Shown here: in pieces, positions 1-8,979 of the stretch
Numbering within the stretch: the stretch's first letter is position 1
Layout of the letters: the number at the start of each line of letters is the position of its first letter
Assembly: GCF_000716545.1 (NCBI RefSeq)
Contig: NZ_JNWZ01000005.1
Location: 62,001 to 126,000 of the forward strand
Source: Kitasatospora phosalacinea
GTDB lineage: Bacteria > Actinomycetota > Actinomycetes > Streptomycetales > Streptomycetaceae
Direction: 5' to 3'
DNA length: 64,000 bases
Made by a program: the position numbers and the translations under genes
The notes under the pieces: model-generated
Seen by the model: the letters and a program-made list of their open reading frames with translations, nothing else
Told to the model about the DNA's origin: nothing
Databases searched by the model: none

Positions 1-3000
1 ACCTTCACCGCCAGCGGCTACTCGCAGACCTACGTGGCGGGCAACGTCGGCGACGGCAACCAGGCCACCTACTGGGAGAGCGCCAACAACGCCTTCCCGC
101 AGTGGATCCAGGGCGACCTGGGCTCCGCCGTCCCGGTCAACAAGCTGGTGCTGAAGCTGCCGGCCGGCTGGGAGAAGCGCACCGAGACGCTCAAGGTCCA
201 GGGCTCCACCGACGGCACCAACTTCACCGACCTGGCCGCCTCGGCCGGCTACGTGTTCGACCCGGCCGCCGGCAACGCGGTGACGGTCAACCTGGCGACC
301 ACCACCACCCGGTACCTGCGGCTGGCCTTCACCGCCAACACCGCCTGGCCGGCCGGCCAGCTCTCCGAGTTCGAGGCGTACGGCCCGACCTCCGGCGACA
401 CCCAGGCGCCCAGCGCCCCGGCCAACCTGGCGTACAGCTCGCCCGCGGCCGGGCAGACCAAGCTGACCTGGGGGGCGTCCACTGACAACGTGGGCGTCAC
501 CGGCTACGACGTGTACGCCAACGGCGCGCTGCTGACCTCGGTGTCGGGCACCACCCTGACGTACACCGACAGCCGCTCCGACAGCCAGACGGTGTCGTAC
601 TACGTGAAGGCGAAGGACGCGGCGGGCAACCAGTCCGCGGCCTCCAACACCGTCACCCGCACCGGCCAGTCCGGCGACACCCAGGCGCCCAGCGCCCCGG
701 CCAACCTGGCGTACAGCTCGCCCGCGGCCGGGCAGACCAAGCTGACCTGGGGGGCGTCCAGCGACAACGTGGGCGTCACCGGCTACGACGTGTACGCCAA
801 CGGCGCGCTGCTGACCTCGGTGTCGGGCACCACCCTGACGTACACCGACAGCCAGCCGGACACCGCGACCGTCTCGTACTACGTGAAGGCGAAGGACGCG
901 GCGGGCAACACCTCCGCGGCGTCCAACACCGTGGTGCGCACCGGCAGCGGGGGAGGGACGGGCACCAACCTGGCGGCGGGCAAGCCGATCTCGGCCTCCT
1001 CCTCCACCTTCACCTTCGTGGCGACCAACGCCAACGACAACGACACCGCGACCTACTGGGAGGGCGCGGCGGGCAGCTACCCGAGCACCCTCGCGGTGAA
1101 GCTGGGCGCCAACGCGACCACCAGCGCGGTGGTGGTCAAGCTCAACCCCGCCTCGGCCTGGGGCCCCCGCACCCAGACCATCGAGGTGGACGGCCGCGAG
1201 CAGAGCGCGAGCGGCTTCACCACCCTGGTGCCGGCGCAGAGCTACACCTTCGACCCGGCGAGCGGCAACGCCGTCACCATCCCGGTCTCCGCGACCGTCG
1301 CCGACGTGCAGCTGAAGTTCACCGCCAACTCCGGCTCCAGCGGCGGCCAGGCCGCCGAGTTCCAGGTGATCGGCGTCCCGGCCCCCAACCCGGACCTGAG
1401 CGTCACCTCGGTCGGCAGCAACCCGGCCGCCCCGGTCGAGACCGACACCCCGACCCTGTCGGCGGTGGTGAAGAACGGCGGCACCAACCCCTCCGGCGCC
1501 ACCTCGGTCAACTTCTACCTGGGCACCGCCAAGGTCGGCTCGGCCAACGTCGGCGCCCTCGCAGCCGGTGCCTCCACCACCGTGACCGCGCAGATCCCGG
1601 CGCAGAACGCGGGCAGCTACCAGCTGACCGCGAAGGTCGACGAGGACAACAAGGTCATCGAGCAGGACGAGACCAACAACTCGTTCACCGCCGCGAGCGT
1701 CCTGACGGTCAGCCAGGTCGCCTCCTCCGACCTGGTCGCCGCCCCCTCGACCTGGTCGCCCTCCAACCCCGCCGACGGCAGCGCGGTGAACTTCACCGTC
1801 GCGGTCAAGAACCAGGGCACGGTGGCCAGCGCCGCCGGCAGCCACGGCATCACCGTCACCATCGCGGACGCCACCAGCGGCACCGTGCTGAAGACCCTGA
1901 CCGGCGCGTACAGCGGCACGCTCGCCCCCGGCGCCACCGGCGGCCCGGTCTCGCTGGGCAGCTGGACCGCCGCCAACGGCCGCTACACCGTCAGGACGGT
2001 GATCGCCGACGACGGCAACGAGCTGCCCGTCAAGCAGGCCAACAACGCCAGCAGCCAGTCGCTGTACGTCGGCCGCGGCGCCAACATGCCGTACGACACG
2101 TACGAGGCCGAGGACGGCGCGCTGGCCGGCGGCGCCCGGGTGGTCGGCCCCAACCGCACCATCGGCGACCCGGCGGGCGAGGCCTCCGGCCGCAAGGCCG
2201 TCACCCTCAACTCGACCGGCTCCTCGGTGGAGTTCACCACCAAGGCCGCGACCAACACCCTGGTCACCCGGTTCTCCATCCCGGACGCGGCGGGCGGCGA
2301 CGGCACCAGCGCCACCCTGAACGTCTACGTGGACGGCACCTTCCTCAAGTCGATCGACCTGACCTCCAAGTACGCCTGGCTGTACGGCTCGGAGACCGGC
2401 CCCGGCAACACCCCGAGCGCCGGCAGCCCGCGGCACGTCTACGACGAGGCCAACGTCCTGCTGGGCACCACCGTCCCGGCCGGGCACCGGATCAAGCTGC
2501 AGAAGGACGCCGCGAACACCTCGCAGTACGCGATCGACTTCGTCAGCCTGGAGCAGGCCACCCAGGTCCCCAACCCGGACCCGGCCAAGTACGCCGTCCC
2601 GGCCGGCTTCTCGCACCAGGACGTGCAGAACGCCCTGGACAAGGTCCGGATGGACACCACCGGCACCCTGGTCGGCGTCTACCTCCCGGCCGGCGACTAC
2701 CAGACCGCGAGCAAGTTCCAGGTCTACGGCAAGCCGGTGAAGGTGGTCGGCGCCGGCCCCTGGTTCACCCGGTTCTACGCCCCGACCAGCCAGTCCAACA
2801 CCGACGTCGGCTTCCGGGCCGAGTCCACCGCCAACGGCTCGACCTTCAGCGGGTTCGCCTACTTCGGCAACTACACCTCGCGGATCGACGGCCCCGGCAA
2901 GGTGTTCGACTTCGCCAACGTCGCCAACATCACGATCGACAACATCTGGACCGAGCACATGGTCTGCATGTACTGGGGCGCCAACACGGACTTCATGACG

Positions 3001-3756
3001 ATCACCAACTCGCGGATCCGGGACACCTTCGCCGACGGCATCAACATGACCAACGGCTCCACCGACAACCTGGTCTCCAACAACGAGGCCCGGGCCACCG
3101 GTGACGACTCCTTCGCGCTGTTCTCCGCGATCGACGCGGGCGGCGCGGACGAGAAGAACAACGTGTTCCAGAACCTCACCTCGATCCTGACCTGGCGCGC
3201 GGCGGGCGTCGCGGTGTACGGCGGCTACGCCAACACCTTCCGCAACATCTACATCGCGGACACCCTCTGCTACTCGGGCATCACCATCTCCTCGCTGGAC
3301 TTCGGCTACCCGATGAACGGCTTCGGGGCCTCGCCCACCACCAACCTGCAGAACATCTCCCTCGTCCGGGCCGGCGGCCACTTCTGGGGCCAGCAGGTCT
3401 TCCCGGCGATCTGGGTGTTCTCCGCCTCCAAGGTGTTCCAGGGCATCCGGGTGAGCGACGTGGACATCGTCGACCCCACCTACAGCGGCATCATGTTCCA
3501 GACCAACTACTCGGGCGGCCAGCCGCAGAACCCGATCACCGACACCGTCTTCACCAACGTGTCGATCAGCGGGGCGCAGCGGAGCGGTGACGCCCTCGAC
3601 GCCAAGTCCGGGTACGGCATCTGGGCCAACGAGATGCCGGAGGCGGGGCAGGGCCCGGCGGTCGGCAGCGTCACCTTCAACCACCTGACGCTGAGCAACA
3701 ACTACAAGGACATCCAGAACACCACCTCGACGATGCGCATCACCGTCAACCCGTAA
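1..3756 (+). CDS. Secreted multidomain GH87-type alpha-1,3-glucanase / mycodextranase (5' end outside the window)
   Basis: The reading frame is open from base 1, so the signal peptide and start lie upstream; GTG at 34 is only an internal codon. Domains in order (nt): discoidin/F5-8C-like (1 to ~380), two fibronectin III repeats (394-672, 673-950), a second discoidin-like module (~960-1375), two CARDB-like modules (~1385-2070), a CBM6/35-like module (~2090-2560) and a C-terminal right-handed beta-helix (~2580-3756). In the helix, DGIN (Asp codon 3034) and GDDS (Asp codons 3103 and 3106) give three aspartates spaced 0, 23 and 24, which I recall as the catalytic spacing of GH87 alpha-1,3-glucanases. 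The expected role is extracellular cleavage of alpha-1,3-glucan (fungal wall or mutan type). The sugar transporter and glucosidase downstream fit this. Another beta-helix glycosidase is possible; a secreted carbohydrate-active enzyme is nearly certain. Confidence 0.85.
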   Translation, partial: TFTASGYSQTYVAGNVGDGNQATYWESANNAFPQWIQGDLGSAVPVNKLVLKLPAGWEKRTETLKVQGSTDGTNFTDLAASAGYVFDPAAGNAVTVNLATTTTRYLRLAFTANTAWPAGQLSEFEAYGPTSGDTQAPSAPANLAYSSPAAGQTKLTWGASTDNVGVTGYDVYANGALLTSVSGTTLTYTDSRSDSQTVSYYVKAKDAAGNQSAASNTVTRTGQSGDTQAPSAPANLAYSSPAAGQTKLTWGASSDNVGVTGYDVYANGALLTSVSGTTLTYTDSQPDTATVSYYVKAKDAAGNTSAASNTVVRTGSGGGTGTNLAAGKPISASSSTFTFVATNANDNDTATYWEGAAGSYPSTLAVKLGANATTSAVVVKLNPASAWGPRTQTIEVDGREQSASGFTTLVPAQSYTFDPASGNAVTIPVSATVADVQLKFTANSGSSGGQAAEFQVIGVPAPNPDLSVTSVGSNPAAPVETDTPTLSAVVKNGGTNPSGATSVNFYLGTAKVGSANVGALAAGASTTVTAQIPAQNAGSYQLTAKVDEDNKVIEQDETNNSFTAASVLTVSQVASSDLVAAPSTWSPSNPADGSAVNFTVAVKNQGTVASAAGSHGITVTIADATSGTVLKTLTGAYSGTLAPGATGGPVSLGSWTAANGRYTVRTVIADDGNELPVKQANNASSQSLYVGRGANMPYDTYEAEDGALAGGARVVGPNRTIGDPAGEASGRKAVTLNSTGSSVEFTTKAATNTLVTRFSIPDAAGGDGTSATLNVYVDGTFLKSIDLTSKYAWLYGSETGPGNTPSAGSPRHVYDEANVLLGTTVPAGHRIKLQKDAANTSQYAIDFVSLEQATQVPNPDPAKYAVPAGFSHQDVQNALDKVRMDTTGTLVGVYLPAGDYQTASKFQVYGKPVKVVGAGPWFTRFYAPTSQSNTDVGFRAESTANGSTFSGFAYFGNYTSRIDGPGKVFDFANVANITIDNIWTEHMVCMYWGANTDFMTITNSRIRDTFADGINMTNGSTDNLVSNNEARATGDDSFALFSAIDAGGADEKNNVFQNLTSILTWRAAGVAVYGGYANTFRNIYIADTLCYSGITISSLDFGYPMNGFGASPTTNLQNISLVRAGGHFWGQQVFPAIWVFSASKVFQGIRVSDVDIVDPTYSGIMFQTNYSGGQPQNPITDTVFTNVSISGAQRSGDALDAKSGYGIWANEMPEAGQGPAVGSVTFNHLTLSNNYKDIQNTTSTMRITVNP
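391..940 (+). repeat. Tandem near-identical fibronectin III repeat units (279-bp period)
   Basis: Two consecutive FnIII modules start at 394 (GDTQAPSAP) and 673 (same residues). Over about the first 180 bp they differ only at a Thr/Ser codon near 480/759. They then diverge around 575/854 and reconverge at the YYVKAKDAAGN stretch. Such identity at DNA level suggests recent duplication or gene conversion of the linker module. Confidence 0.85.
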
Positions 3757-3775
3757 CACCCTCCCGCCGCCGGGG

Positions 3776-3812
3776 CGGGGCGCGGACGGCCCCTGACCGC
3801 CGTCGCGCCCCG
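3776..3812 (+). terminator. Hairpin terminator after the glucanase gene
   Basis: The arms CGGGGCGCG(G)ACGG and CCGTCGCGCCCCG pair over 13 bp with one bulged G, 20 bases after the stop codon at 3754-3756. No U-tract follows, which is normal for streptomycete terminators. Confidence 0.6.
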
Positions 3813-3922
3813 TCCCGGCAGGTCTGCGGCCCGGCCGCCGGCCGACGGCCCGTGACGCCCTCCCCGGGGGCGTTGCGGGCCGTTGCCGCGTTCCGGGCCG
3901 TCCCGTGTCACGGTACGCGCAA

Positions 3923-3989
3923 GCGAAAGTCACGTTTTTGCGAAATACAGTCGACATCTTGTGGCAACCTGTCGGCGGCTGCTTAAGTA
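3923..3989 (+). promoter_or_regulatory. Probable promoter/operator region of the sugar-uptake operon
   Basis: The gap 3757-4081 holds the glucanase terminator and then an unusually AT-rich stretch (3920-3990). A -35-like TTGTGG (3959-3964) and -10-like TTAAGT (3983-3988) are separated by 18 bp. Upstream, GCGAAA occurs twice (3923-3928, 3940-3945), and CGCAA...TTGCG (3919-3941) forms a short dyad. A LacI-family operator would be expected here, but no regulator gene is in view. The promoter assignment is inference. Confidence 0.4.
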
Positions 3990-4081
3990 GTCGGCACATC
4001 CCCACCGCAAACCAACGGGCTTCCACGGCGCCTGCCGTCTGCTGCGCGCTGCCCTCCTGTGCTCGAAAGGGACCACCCCCC

Positions 4082-5482
4082 ATGAACCGTGACCGGCTCC
4101 TCCGCAGATCCGTCGCCCTGGTCGCCGCGGCCGGCCTGGCGCTCACCGCCGCGGCCTGCTCGTCCAGCTCGGGCTCCTCGGACGGCGGCGACAAGGGCGG
4201 CAGCGCGGACGCCGCGGCGCCCCTCGACCCGAACACCAAGGTCACCCTCTCGATCGACTGCGAGCCCCCGGTCACCAAGGCCGCCGAGCGCAAGCAGTGG
4301 GAGGACGACATCAAGGAGTTCAACAAGCAGTACCCGAACGTCACCATCAACGCGAAGGACGCCTCGCCCTGCGAGGAGCCGCCGGCCTTCACCGCCCAGC
4401 TCAAGGGCAAGACCCAGCCCGACGTCTTCTACAGCTACTTCACCGACCTGAACCAGGTGCTGGACGAGGACGGCGCCGAGGACATCAGCGCCTACGTCAA
4501 CGAGAAGACCGTCCCCGCGCTCAAGGACATCGACCCCTCGGTGCTGGCCACCCTCAAGTCGGACGGCAAGCTGTACGGCCTGCCCACCTCCAACTACAAG
4601 ATGGGCCTGCTCTACAACCGCAAGCTCTTCACCCAGGCCGGCCTGGACCCGGACAAGCCGCCGACGACCTGGCCCGAGGTCCGCGAGGCCGCCAAGAAGA
4701 TCGCCGCGCTCGGCAACGGCGTCAACGGCTACGGCGACTACAGCGCCACCAACCAGGGCGGCTGGCACTTCACCGCCGAGCTCTACGGCCTCGGCGGCTC
4801 GATGACCACCGAGGACGGCAAGAAGGCCGCCTTCAACACCGCCGAGGGCAAGCAGGTCCTGCAGAACCTGTACGACATGCGCTGGACCGACAACTCGATG
4901 GGCGCCACCCAGGGCCTCAAGTGGCCCGACCTGATGACCCAGATGTCCTCCGACAAGCTCGGCATGTACATCGGCGCCCCGGACGACATCACGTACATGG
5001 TCCAGACCCTCAAGGGCAAGTACGAGGACTACGGCATGGGCCCGATGATCGGCGGCAAGGGCGCCCTGCTCGGCGGCAACGACTACCTCTTCAAGAAGGG
5101 GTCCACCCCGGACCAGATCAAGGCCGGCATCGCCTGGATCAACTTCAAGTACCTGACCGTCGGCAAGGGCCAGTTCCAGTACTCCCGCAACAAGGCCGAC
5201 GGCCTGCCGGTCGGCCTGCCGCAGCCCGCCTTCTTCACCGGCGCCAGCCTGGAGGCCGACAACAAGGCCAAGGCCGCCGACGCCACCGTCCCGGTCGCCA
5301 ACTACGCGCCGTTCATCAACACCCCCGTGCCCGGCAAGACGGAGCCCGCCAACGCCCAGCAGATCTACAAGGTCCTGGACAACGCCGTCTCCGGTGTCCT
5401 GACCGACAAGGGCGCCGGCGTCGACAAGCTCCTGTCCGACGCCGAGACCCAGGTCAACCAGGTCCTGGCGAGCCTCCAGTAA
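4082..5482 (+). CDS. CUT1-type sugar ABC transporter, substrate-binding lipoprotein
   Basis: The product of 466 residues captures a sugar outside the membrane and delivers it to the two permeases encoded next. The N-terminus is a lipoprotein signal: MNRDRLLRRS, a hydrophobic stretch, then the lipobox LTAAAC, so the mature protein starts at a lipidated Cys followed by a Ser/Gly-rich linker. The rest has the SBP_bac_1 (MalE-like) layout. ATG at 4082 was chosen because it begins the signal peptide and follows GAAAGGGACC; an open frame continues upstream to 3905 but makes no sensible signal. The ligand cannot be read directly. The neighbouring GH87 and GH13 enzymes suggest an alpha-gluco-oligosaccharide such as nigero-oligosaccharides. 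Confidence 0.9.
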   Translation: MNRDRLLRRSVALVAAAGLALTAAACSSSSGSSDGGDKGGSADAAAPLDPNTKVTLSIDCEPPVTKAAERKQWEDDIKEFNKQYPNVTINAKDASPCEEPPAFTAQLKGKTQPDVFYSYFTDLNQVLDEDGAEDISAYVNEKTVPALKDIDPSVLATLKSDGKLYGLPTSNYKMGLLYNRKLFTQAGLDPDKPPTTWPEVREAAKKIAALGNGVNGYGDYSATNQGGWHFTAELYGLGGSMTTEDGKKAAFNTAEGKQVLQNLYDMRWTDNSMGATQGLKWPDLMTQMSSDKLGMYIGAPDDITYMVQTLKGKYEDYGMGPMIGGKGALLGGNDYLFKKGSTPDQIKAGIAWINFKYLTVGKGQFQYSRNKADGLPVGLPQPAFFTGASLEADNKAKAADATVPVANYAPFINTPVPGKTEPANAQQIYKVLDNAVSGVLTDKGAGVDKLLSDAETQVNQVLASLQ

Positions 5483-5488
5483 CACCCC

Positions 5489-5521
5489 GACCGGGGCCGG
5501 CCGCACGGGCCGGCCCCGGTC
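5489..5521 (+). terminator. Intercistronic 14-bp stem-loop between binding protein and permease
   Basis: GACCGGGGCCGGCC and its exact reverse complement are separated by the loop GCACG, seven bases after the binding-protein stop codon. Such hairpins commonly let the abundant binding protein be expressed above its permeases, by partial termination or by blocking 3' decay. Confidence 0.7.
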
Positions 5522-5544
5522 CTGATTCCCCTTCGGAGACACCC

Positions 5545-6411
5545 ATGCGGCAAACACTGCGCCGAAACGTGACCGCGCACGGTTTCCTGCTCGGCGCGCT
5601 GCTCTGCTTCGCCCTCTTCTCGTGGTACCCGATGATCCGCGAGATCGTGATGAGCTTCCAGCGCACCAAGCGCGGCCACACCCGCTGGGTCGGCCTGGAC
5701 AACCTGGACCTGCTCACCCAGGACCCCGCGTTCTGGCAGGCCTGGCGCAACACCCTGCTGTTCACCGTGCTCGCCCTCGCCCTGGGCTTCGCCGTCCCCT
5801 TCGTGGTCGCCATCGTGCTCAACGAACTGCGGCACGCCAAGGGCTACCTGCGGGTCCTGGTCTACCTGCCGGTGATGATGCCGCCGGTGGCCTCCGTGCT
5901 GCTGTTCAAGTACTTCTACGACCCGGGCTACGGCCTCTTCAACAACATCCTGCACACCCTGCACCTGCCGACCTCGGCCTGGCTCAACTCCTCCGACACC
6001 GCGATGATCTCGGTGGTCATCGCGGCGACCTGGATGAACATGGGCGGCGCCACCCTGATCTACCTGGCCGCGCTGCAGACCATCCCCGGCGAGCTGTACG
6101 AGGCCGCCGAACTCGACGGCGCCGGCCTCCTGCGCCGGATCTGGCACGTCACCATCCCGCAGACCAGGCTGATCCTCTCGCTGCTCCTGCTGCTGCAGAT
6201 CGTCGCCACCATGCAGGTGTTCGTCGAGCCCTACCTGCTCACCGGCGGCAACGGCCCGCAGGGCTCCACCACCACCGTGGTCTACCTGATCTACCAGTAC
6301 GCGTTCAACTTCAACAACTACGGCGCCGCCTCGGCGCTCGGCCTGGTCCTGCTGCTCGTCCTCGCGGCCTTCTCCGCGGTGTACGTCCGGCTGTCCCGGA
6401 ACAACGACTAG
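5545..6411 (+). CDS. Sugar ABC transporter permease 1 (MalF-like)
   Basis: The product of 288 residues is an inner-membrane subunit with about six membrane helices (first at residues ~12-32). Its cytoplasmic EAA loop is readable as EAAELDGAGLLRRIWHVTIP, the contact site for the ATPase. ATG at 5545 lies 62 bp after the binding-protein stop and is preceded by CGGAG. It forms one operon with the genes on either side. No ATPase gene is nearby; streptomycete CUT1 systems typically share the multi-use ATPase MsiK encoded elsewhere. Confidence 0.92.
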   Translation: MRQTLRRNVTAHGFLLGALLCFALFSWYPMIREIVMSFQRTKRGHTRWVGLDNLDLLTQDPAFWQAWRNTLLFTVLALALGFAVPFVVAIVLNELRHAKGYLRVLVYLPVMMPPVASVLLFKYFYDPGYGLFNNILHTLHLPTSAWLNSSDTAMISVVIAATWMNMGGATLIYLAALQTIPGELYEAAELDGAGLLRRIWHVTIPQTRLILSLLLLLQIVATMQVFVEPYLLTGGNGPQGSTTTVVYLIYQYAFNFNNYGAASALGLVLLLVLAAFSAVYVRLSRNND

Positions 6412-6420
6412 GAGGCCGCC

Positions 6421-7290
6421 GTGCGCACCCTGATATCCGACACCCAGCTCAACCGCCGCCGCGGCAGGATCGTCTACCGGATCGTCCTGTGCCTCGTCGT
6501 CGGCGGCTTCACCCTGGTCTTCCTCGGCCCGCTCTACTGGCTGGTCACCGGCGGCCTGAAGACCACCCAGGAAGTCATCCAGAACCCGCCCACGCTCTTC
6601 CCGCACTCGGTCCACTTCGACACCTACGGCGAGGCCTGGTCGAAGATGCGGATGGGCCGGCTGCTGTTCAACACGCTCTACTACGCGTTCGGCGCGCTCG
6701 CCTTCCAGCTGGTCTTCGACGTCGCCGCCGCCTACGCGCTCTCCAAGCTCCGCCCGGTGCTCGGCAACGTCATCCTCGGCATGATGCTGGCCACCCTGAT
6801 GATCCCCTCCGCGGTGCTCATCGTCCCGCAGTACCTGACCGTGCTCGACCTGCCGCTGCTGCACGTCAACCTGGTCAACACCCCGTGGGCGATCTGGCTG
6901 CCCACCGTCGCCAACGCCTTCAACATCTTCCTGCTGAAGCGGTTCTTCGACTCCGTCCCGGACGAACTGCTGGCCGCCGCCTCGGTCGACGGCGCCGGAC
7001 CGCTGCGCACCCTGTGGTCGATCATCCTGCCGATGTCCCGGCCGATCCTCGGCGTGGTCTCCATCTTCGCGGTGGTGAACGTCTGGAAGGACTTCCTCTG
7101 GCCGCTGCTGGTGCAGACCGACCCGAAGAACCAGACGCTCAACATCGGCATCACCTCGCTGTCCACCGGCGTCCCGCAGAACGTCGTCATCGCCGCGCTG
7201 GCCATCGCCTCCGCGCCGACCGTCGTGTTCTTCCTGATCTTCCAGCGCAACATCATGGCCGGCCTCACCGCCGGCTCCATCAAGGGCTGA
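6421..7290 (+). CDS. Sugar ABC transporter permease 2 (MalG-like)
   Basis: The product of 289 residues pairs with permease 1 to form the transmembrane channel. The GTG start sits nine bases after the previous stop, with AGGAGG directly upstream. There are about six hydrophobic segments, beginning near residue 21 (IVLCLVVGGFTLVFLGPLYW). The EAA loop is AAASVDGAGPLRTLWSIILP in the second half. It is the third gene of the sugar-uptake operon and is followed 32 bp later by the glucosidase. Confidence 0.92.
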   Translation: MRTLISDTQLNRRRGRIVYRIVLCLVVGGFTLVFLGPLYWLVTGGLKTTQEVIQNPPTLFPHSVHFDTYGEAWSKMRMGRLLFNTLYYAFGALAFQLVFDVAAAYALSKLRPVLGNVILGMMLATLMIPSAVLIVPQYLTVLDLPLLHVNLVNTPWAIWLPTVANAFNIFLLKRFFDSVPDELLAAASVDGAGPLRTLWSIILPMSRPILGVVSIFAVVNVWKDFLWPLLVQTDPKNQTLNIGITSLSTGVPQNVVIAALAIASAPTVVFFLIFQRNIMAGLTAGSIKG

Positions 7291-7322
7291 CGCTCCGTCA
7301 CCTCCCGAAAGGACAACCCGCC

Positions 7323-8906
7323 GTGGCACATCAGCCCGCGACCTCCGAGTGGTGGCGCGACGCCGCGATCTACCAGGTCTACCCCCGCTCCTTCGCCGAC
7401 GGCAACGGCGACGGCGTCGGCGACCTGGCCGGAGTCCGCGCCCGCCTGCCGTACCTCGCCGAACTCGGCGTCGGCGCGATCTGGTTCAACCCCTGGTACC
7501 CGTCCCCGATGGCCGACGGCGGCTACGACGTCGCCGACTACCGCGGCGTCGAACCGGTCTTCGGCACCCTCGAAGAGGCCGAACTGCTCATCGCCGAGGC
7601 CCGCCGGCTCGGCCTGCGCACCATCGTCGACATCGTCCCCAACCACGTCTCCGACCAGCACCCCTGGTTCCGGGCCGCGCTGGCCGCCGCCCCCGGCAGC
7701 CCGGAGCGCGAGCTGTTCCACTTCCGCGAGGGCCGCGGCGAGAACGGCGAACTCCCGCCCAACGAGTGGAAGTCCGAGTTCGGGGGCTGCCCCTGGACCC
7801 GCCTCCCCGACGGCCAGTGGTACCTGCACCTGTTCGCCGCCGCCCAGCCCGACCTCAACTGGGCGCACCCCGCCGTCCGCGAGGAGCACCTGGAGATCCT
7901 GCGCTTCTGGTTCGACCGCGGCGCCGCCGGCGTCCGGATCGACTCCGCCGGACTGCTCACCAAGGACCCCGACCTCGCCGACGTCGAACCCGGCCGCCCG
8001 CACCCCTACGTCGACCGCGACGACCTGCACGAGATCTACCGCAGCTGGCGCGCCGTCGCCGACTCCTACAGCCCGCCGCGCGTCCTGATCGGCGAGATCT
8101 GGGTCCCCGACGCCGAACGCTTCGCCCGCTACCTGCGCCCGGACGAGATGCACACCGCGTTCAACTTCGACTTCCTGGCCCGCCCCTGGGACGCCGCCGC
8201 GCTGCGCGAGTCCATCGACACCACCCTCGCCGCGCACGCCCCCGTCGGCGCCCCCGCCACCTGGGTGCTCGCCAACCACGACATCACCCGCACCGTCACC
8301 CGCTACGGCCGCGAGGACACCCGCTTCCAGTTCGCCACCAAGTCCTTCGGCACCCCCACCGACCTCGGCCTCGGCCGCCGTCGGGCCCGCGCCGCCGCCC
8401 TGCTCAGCGCGGCCCTGCCCGGTGCGCTCTACCTCTACCAGGGCGAGGAGCTCGGCCTGCCCGAAGTCGAGGACCTCCCGCTGGACTCCCTCCAGGACCC
8501 GATGCACTTCCGCTCCGGCGGCACCGACCCCGGCCGCGACGGCTGCCGCGTCCCGCTCCCCTGGAGCGGCGCCCACCCGCCCTACGGCTTCACCCGCGAC
8601 GGCAAGGACCCCTGGCTCCCGCAGCCCCCCGACTGGGCGCCCCTCACCGTCGAGGCCCAGAGCGGCGACCCGGACTCCATGCTCACCCTCTACCGCGAGG
8701 CCCTCCGCCTGCGCCGCGAACTGCGCGGCGACTTCGCCTGGCTCCCCGACGCCCCCGGAGGCGTCCTGGCCTTCCGCCGCGGCGACGTCCGCTGCCTGGT
8801 CAACCTCTCCGCCCCGCCGCTCCCGCTCGACGGCGAGGTCCTCCTGGCCTCCGGCCCCCTGCCGGACGGCCGACTGCCCGCCGACACGGCGGTCTGGCTC
8901 CGGTAA
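7323..8906 (+). CDS. Cytosolic GH13 alpha-glucosidase (oligo-1,6-glucosidase/maltase type)
   Basis: The product of 527 residues should hydrolyse alpha-linked gluco-oligosaccharides after import. GH13 landmarks: DIVPNHVSDQHPWF (region I), GVRIDSAG with nucleophile Asp207, GEIW with acid/base Glu258, and LANHD with transition-state Asp320. The opening WWRDAAIYQVYPRSFADGNG is typical of subfamilies 30/31. There is no signal peptide. GTG at 7323 follows GAAAGGACAACCC. It is the last gene of the operon, and the gene beyond is convergent. Whether it prefers alpha-1,3 (nigerose), alpha-1,4 or alpha-1,6 bonds cannot be told from sequence. Confidence 0.92.
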   Translation: MAHQPATSEWWRDAAIYQVYPRSFADGNGDGVGDLAGVRARLPYLAELGVGAIWFNPWYPSPMADGGYDVADYRGVEPVFGTLEEAELLIAEARRLGLRTIVDIVPNHVSDQHPWFRAALAAAPGSPERELFHFREGRGENGELPPNEWKSEFGGCPWTRLPDGQWYLHLFAAAQPDLNWAHPAVREEHLEILRFWFDRGAAGVRIDSAGLLTKDPDLADVEPGRPHPYVDRDDLHEIYRSWRAVADSYSPPRVLIGEIWVPDAERFARYLRPDEMHTAFNFDFLARPWDAAALRESIDTTLAAHAPVGAPATWVLANHDITRTVTRYGREDTRFQFATKSFGTPTDLGLGRRRARAAALLSAALPGALYLYQGEELGLPEVEDLPLDSLQDPMHFRSGGTDPGRDGCRVPLPWSGAHPPYGFTRDGKDPWLPQPPDWAPLTVEAQSGDPDSMLTLYREALRLRRELRGDFAWLPDAPGGVLAFRRGDVRCLVNLSAPPLPLDGEVLLASGPLPDGRLPADTAVWLR

Positions 8907-8941
8907 GGCCGGACCGAGGGCGCGAGAACAGGGGTGCGAGG

Positions 8942-8979
8942 AGCCGCGCGCGCCGGCGAACCGGCCGACGCGCGCGGCT
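8942..8979. terminator. Bidirectional hairpin between convergent genes
   Basis: AGCCGCGCGCG (8942-8952) and CGCGCGCGGCT (8969-8979) are exact inverted copies with a 16-base loop that itself contains CCGG...CCGG. The right arm overlaps the stop codon of the minus-strand gene at 8978. Confidence 0.6.

Noticed and set aside
3983..5557. Long open frame on the minus strand opposite the sugar-binding lipoprotein gene
   Set aside because: It is a GC-skew shadow: the protein is rich in Val/Gly/Leu/Arg without domains, and the opposite strand encodes a clear lipoprotein.
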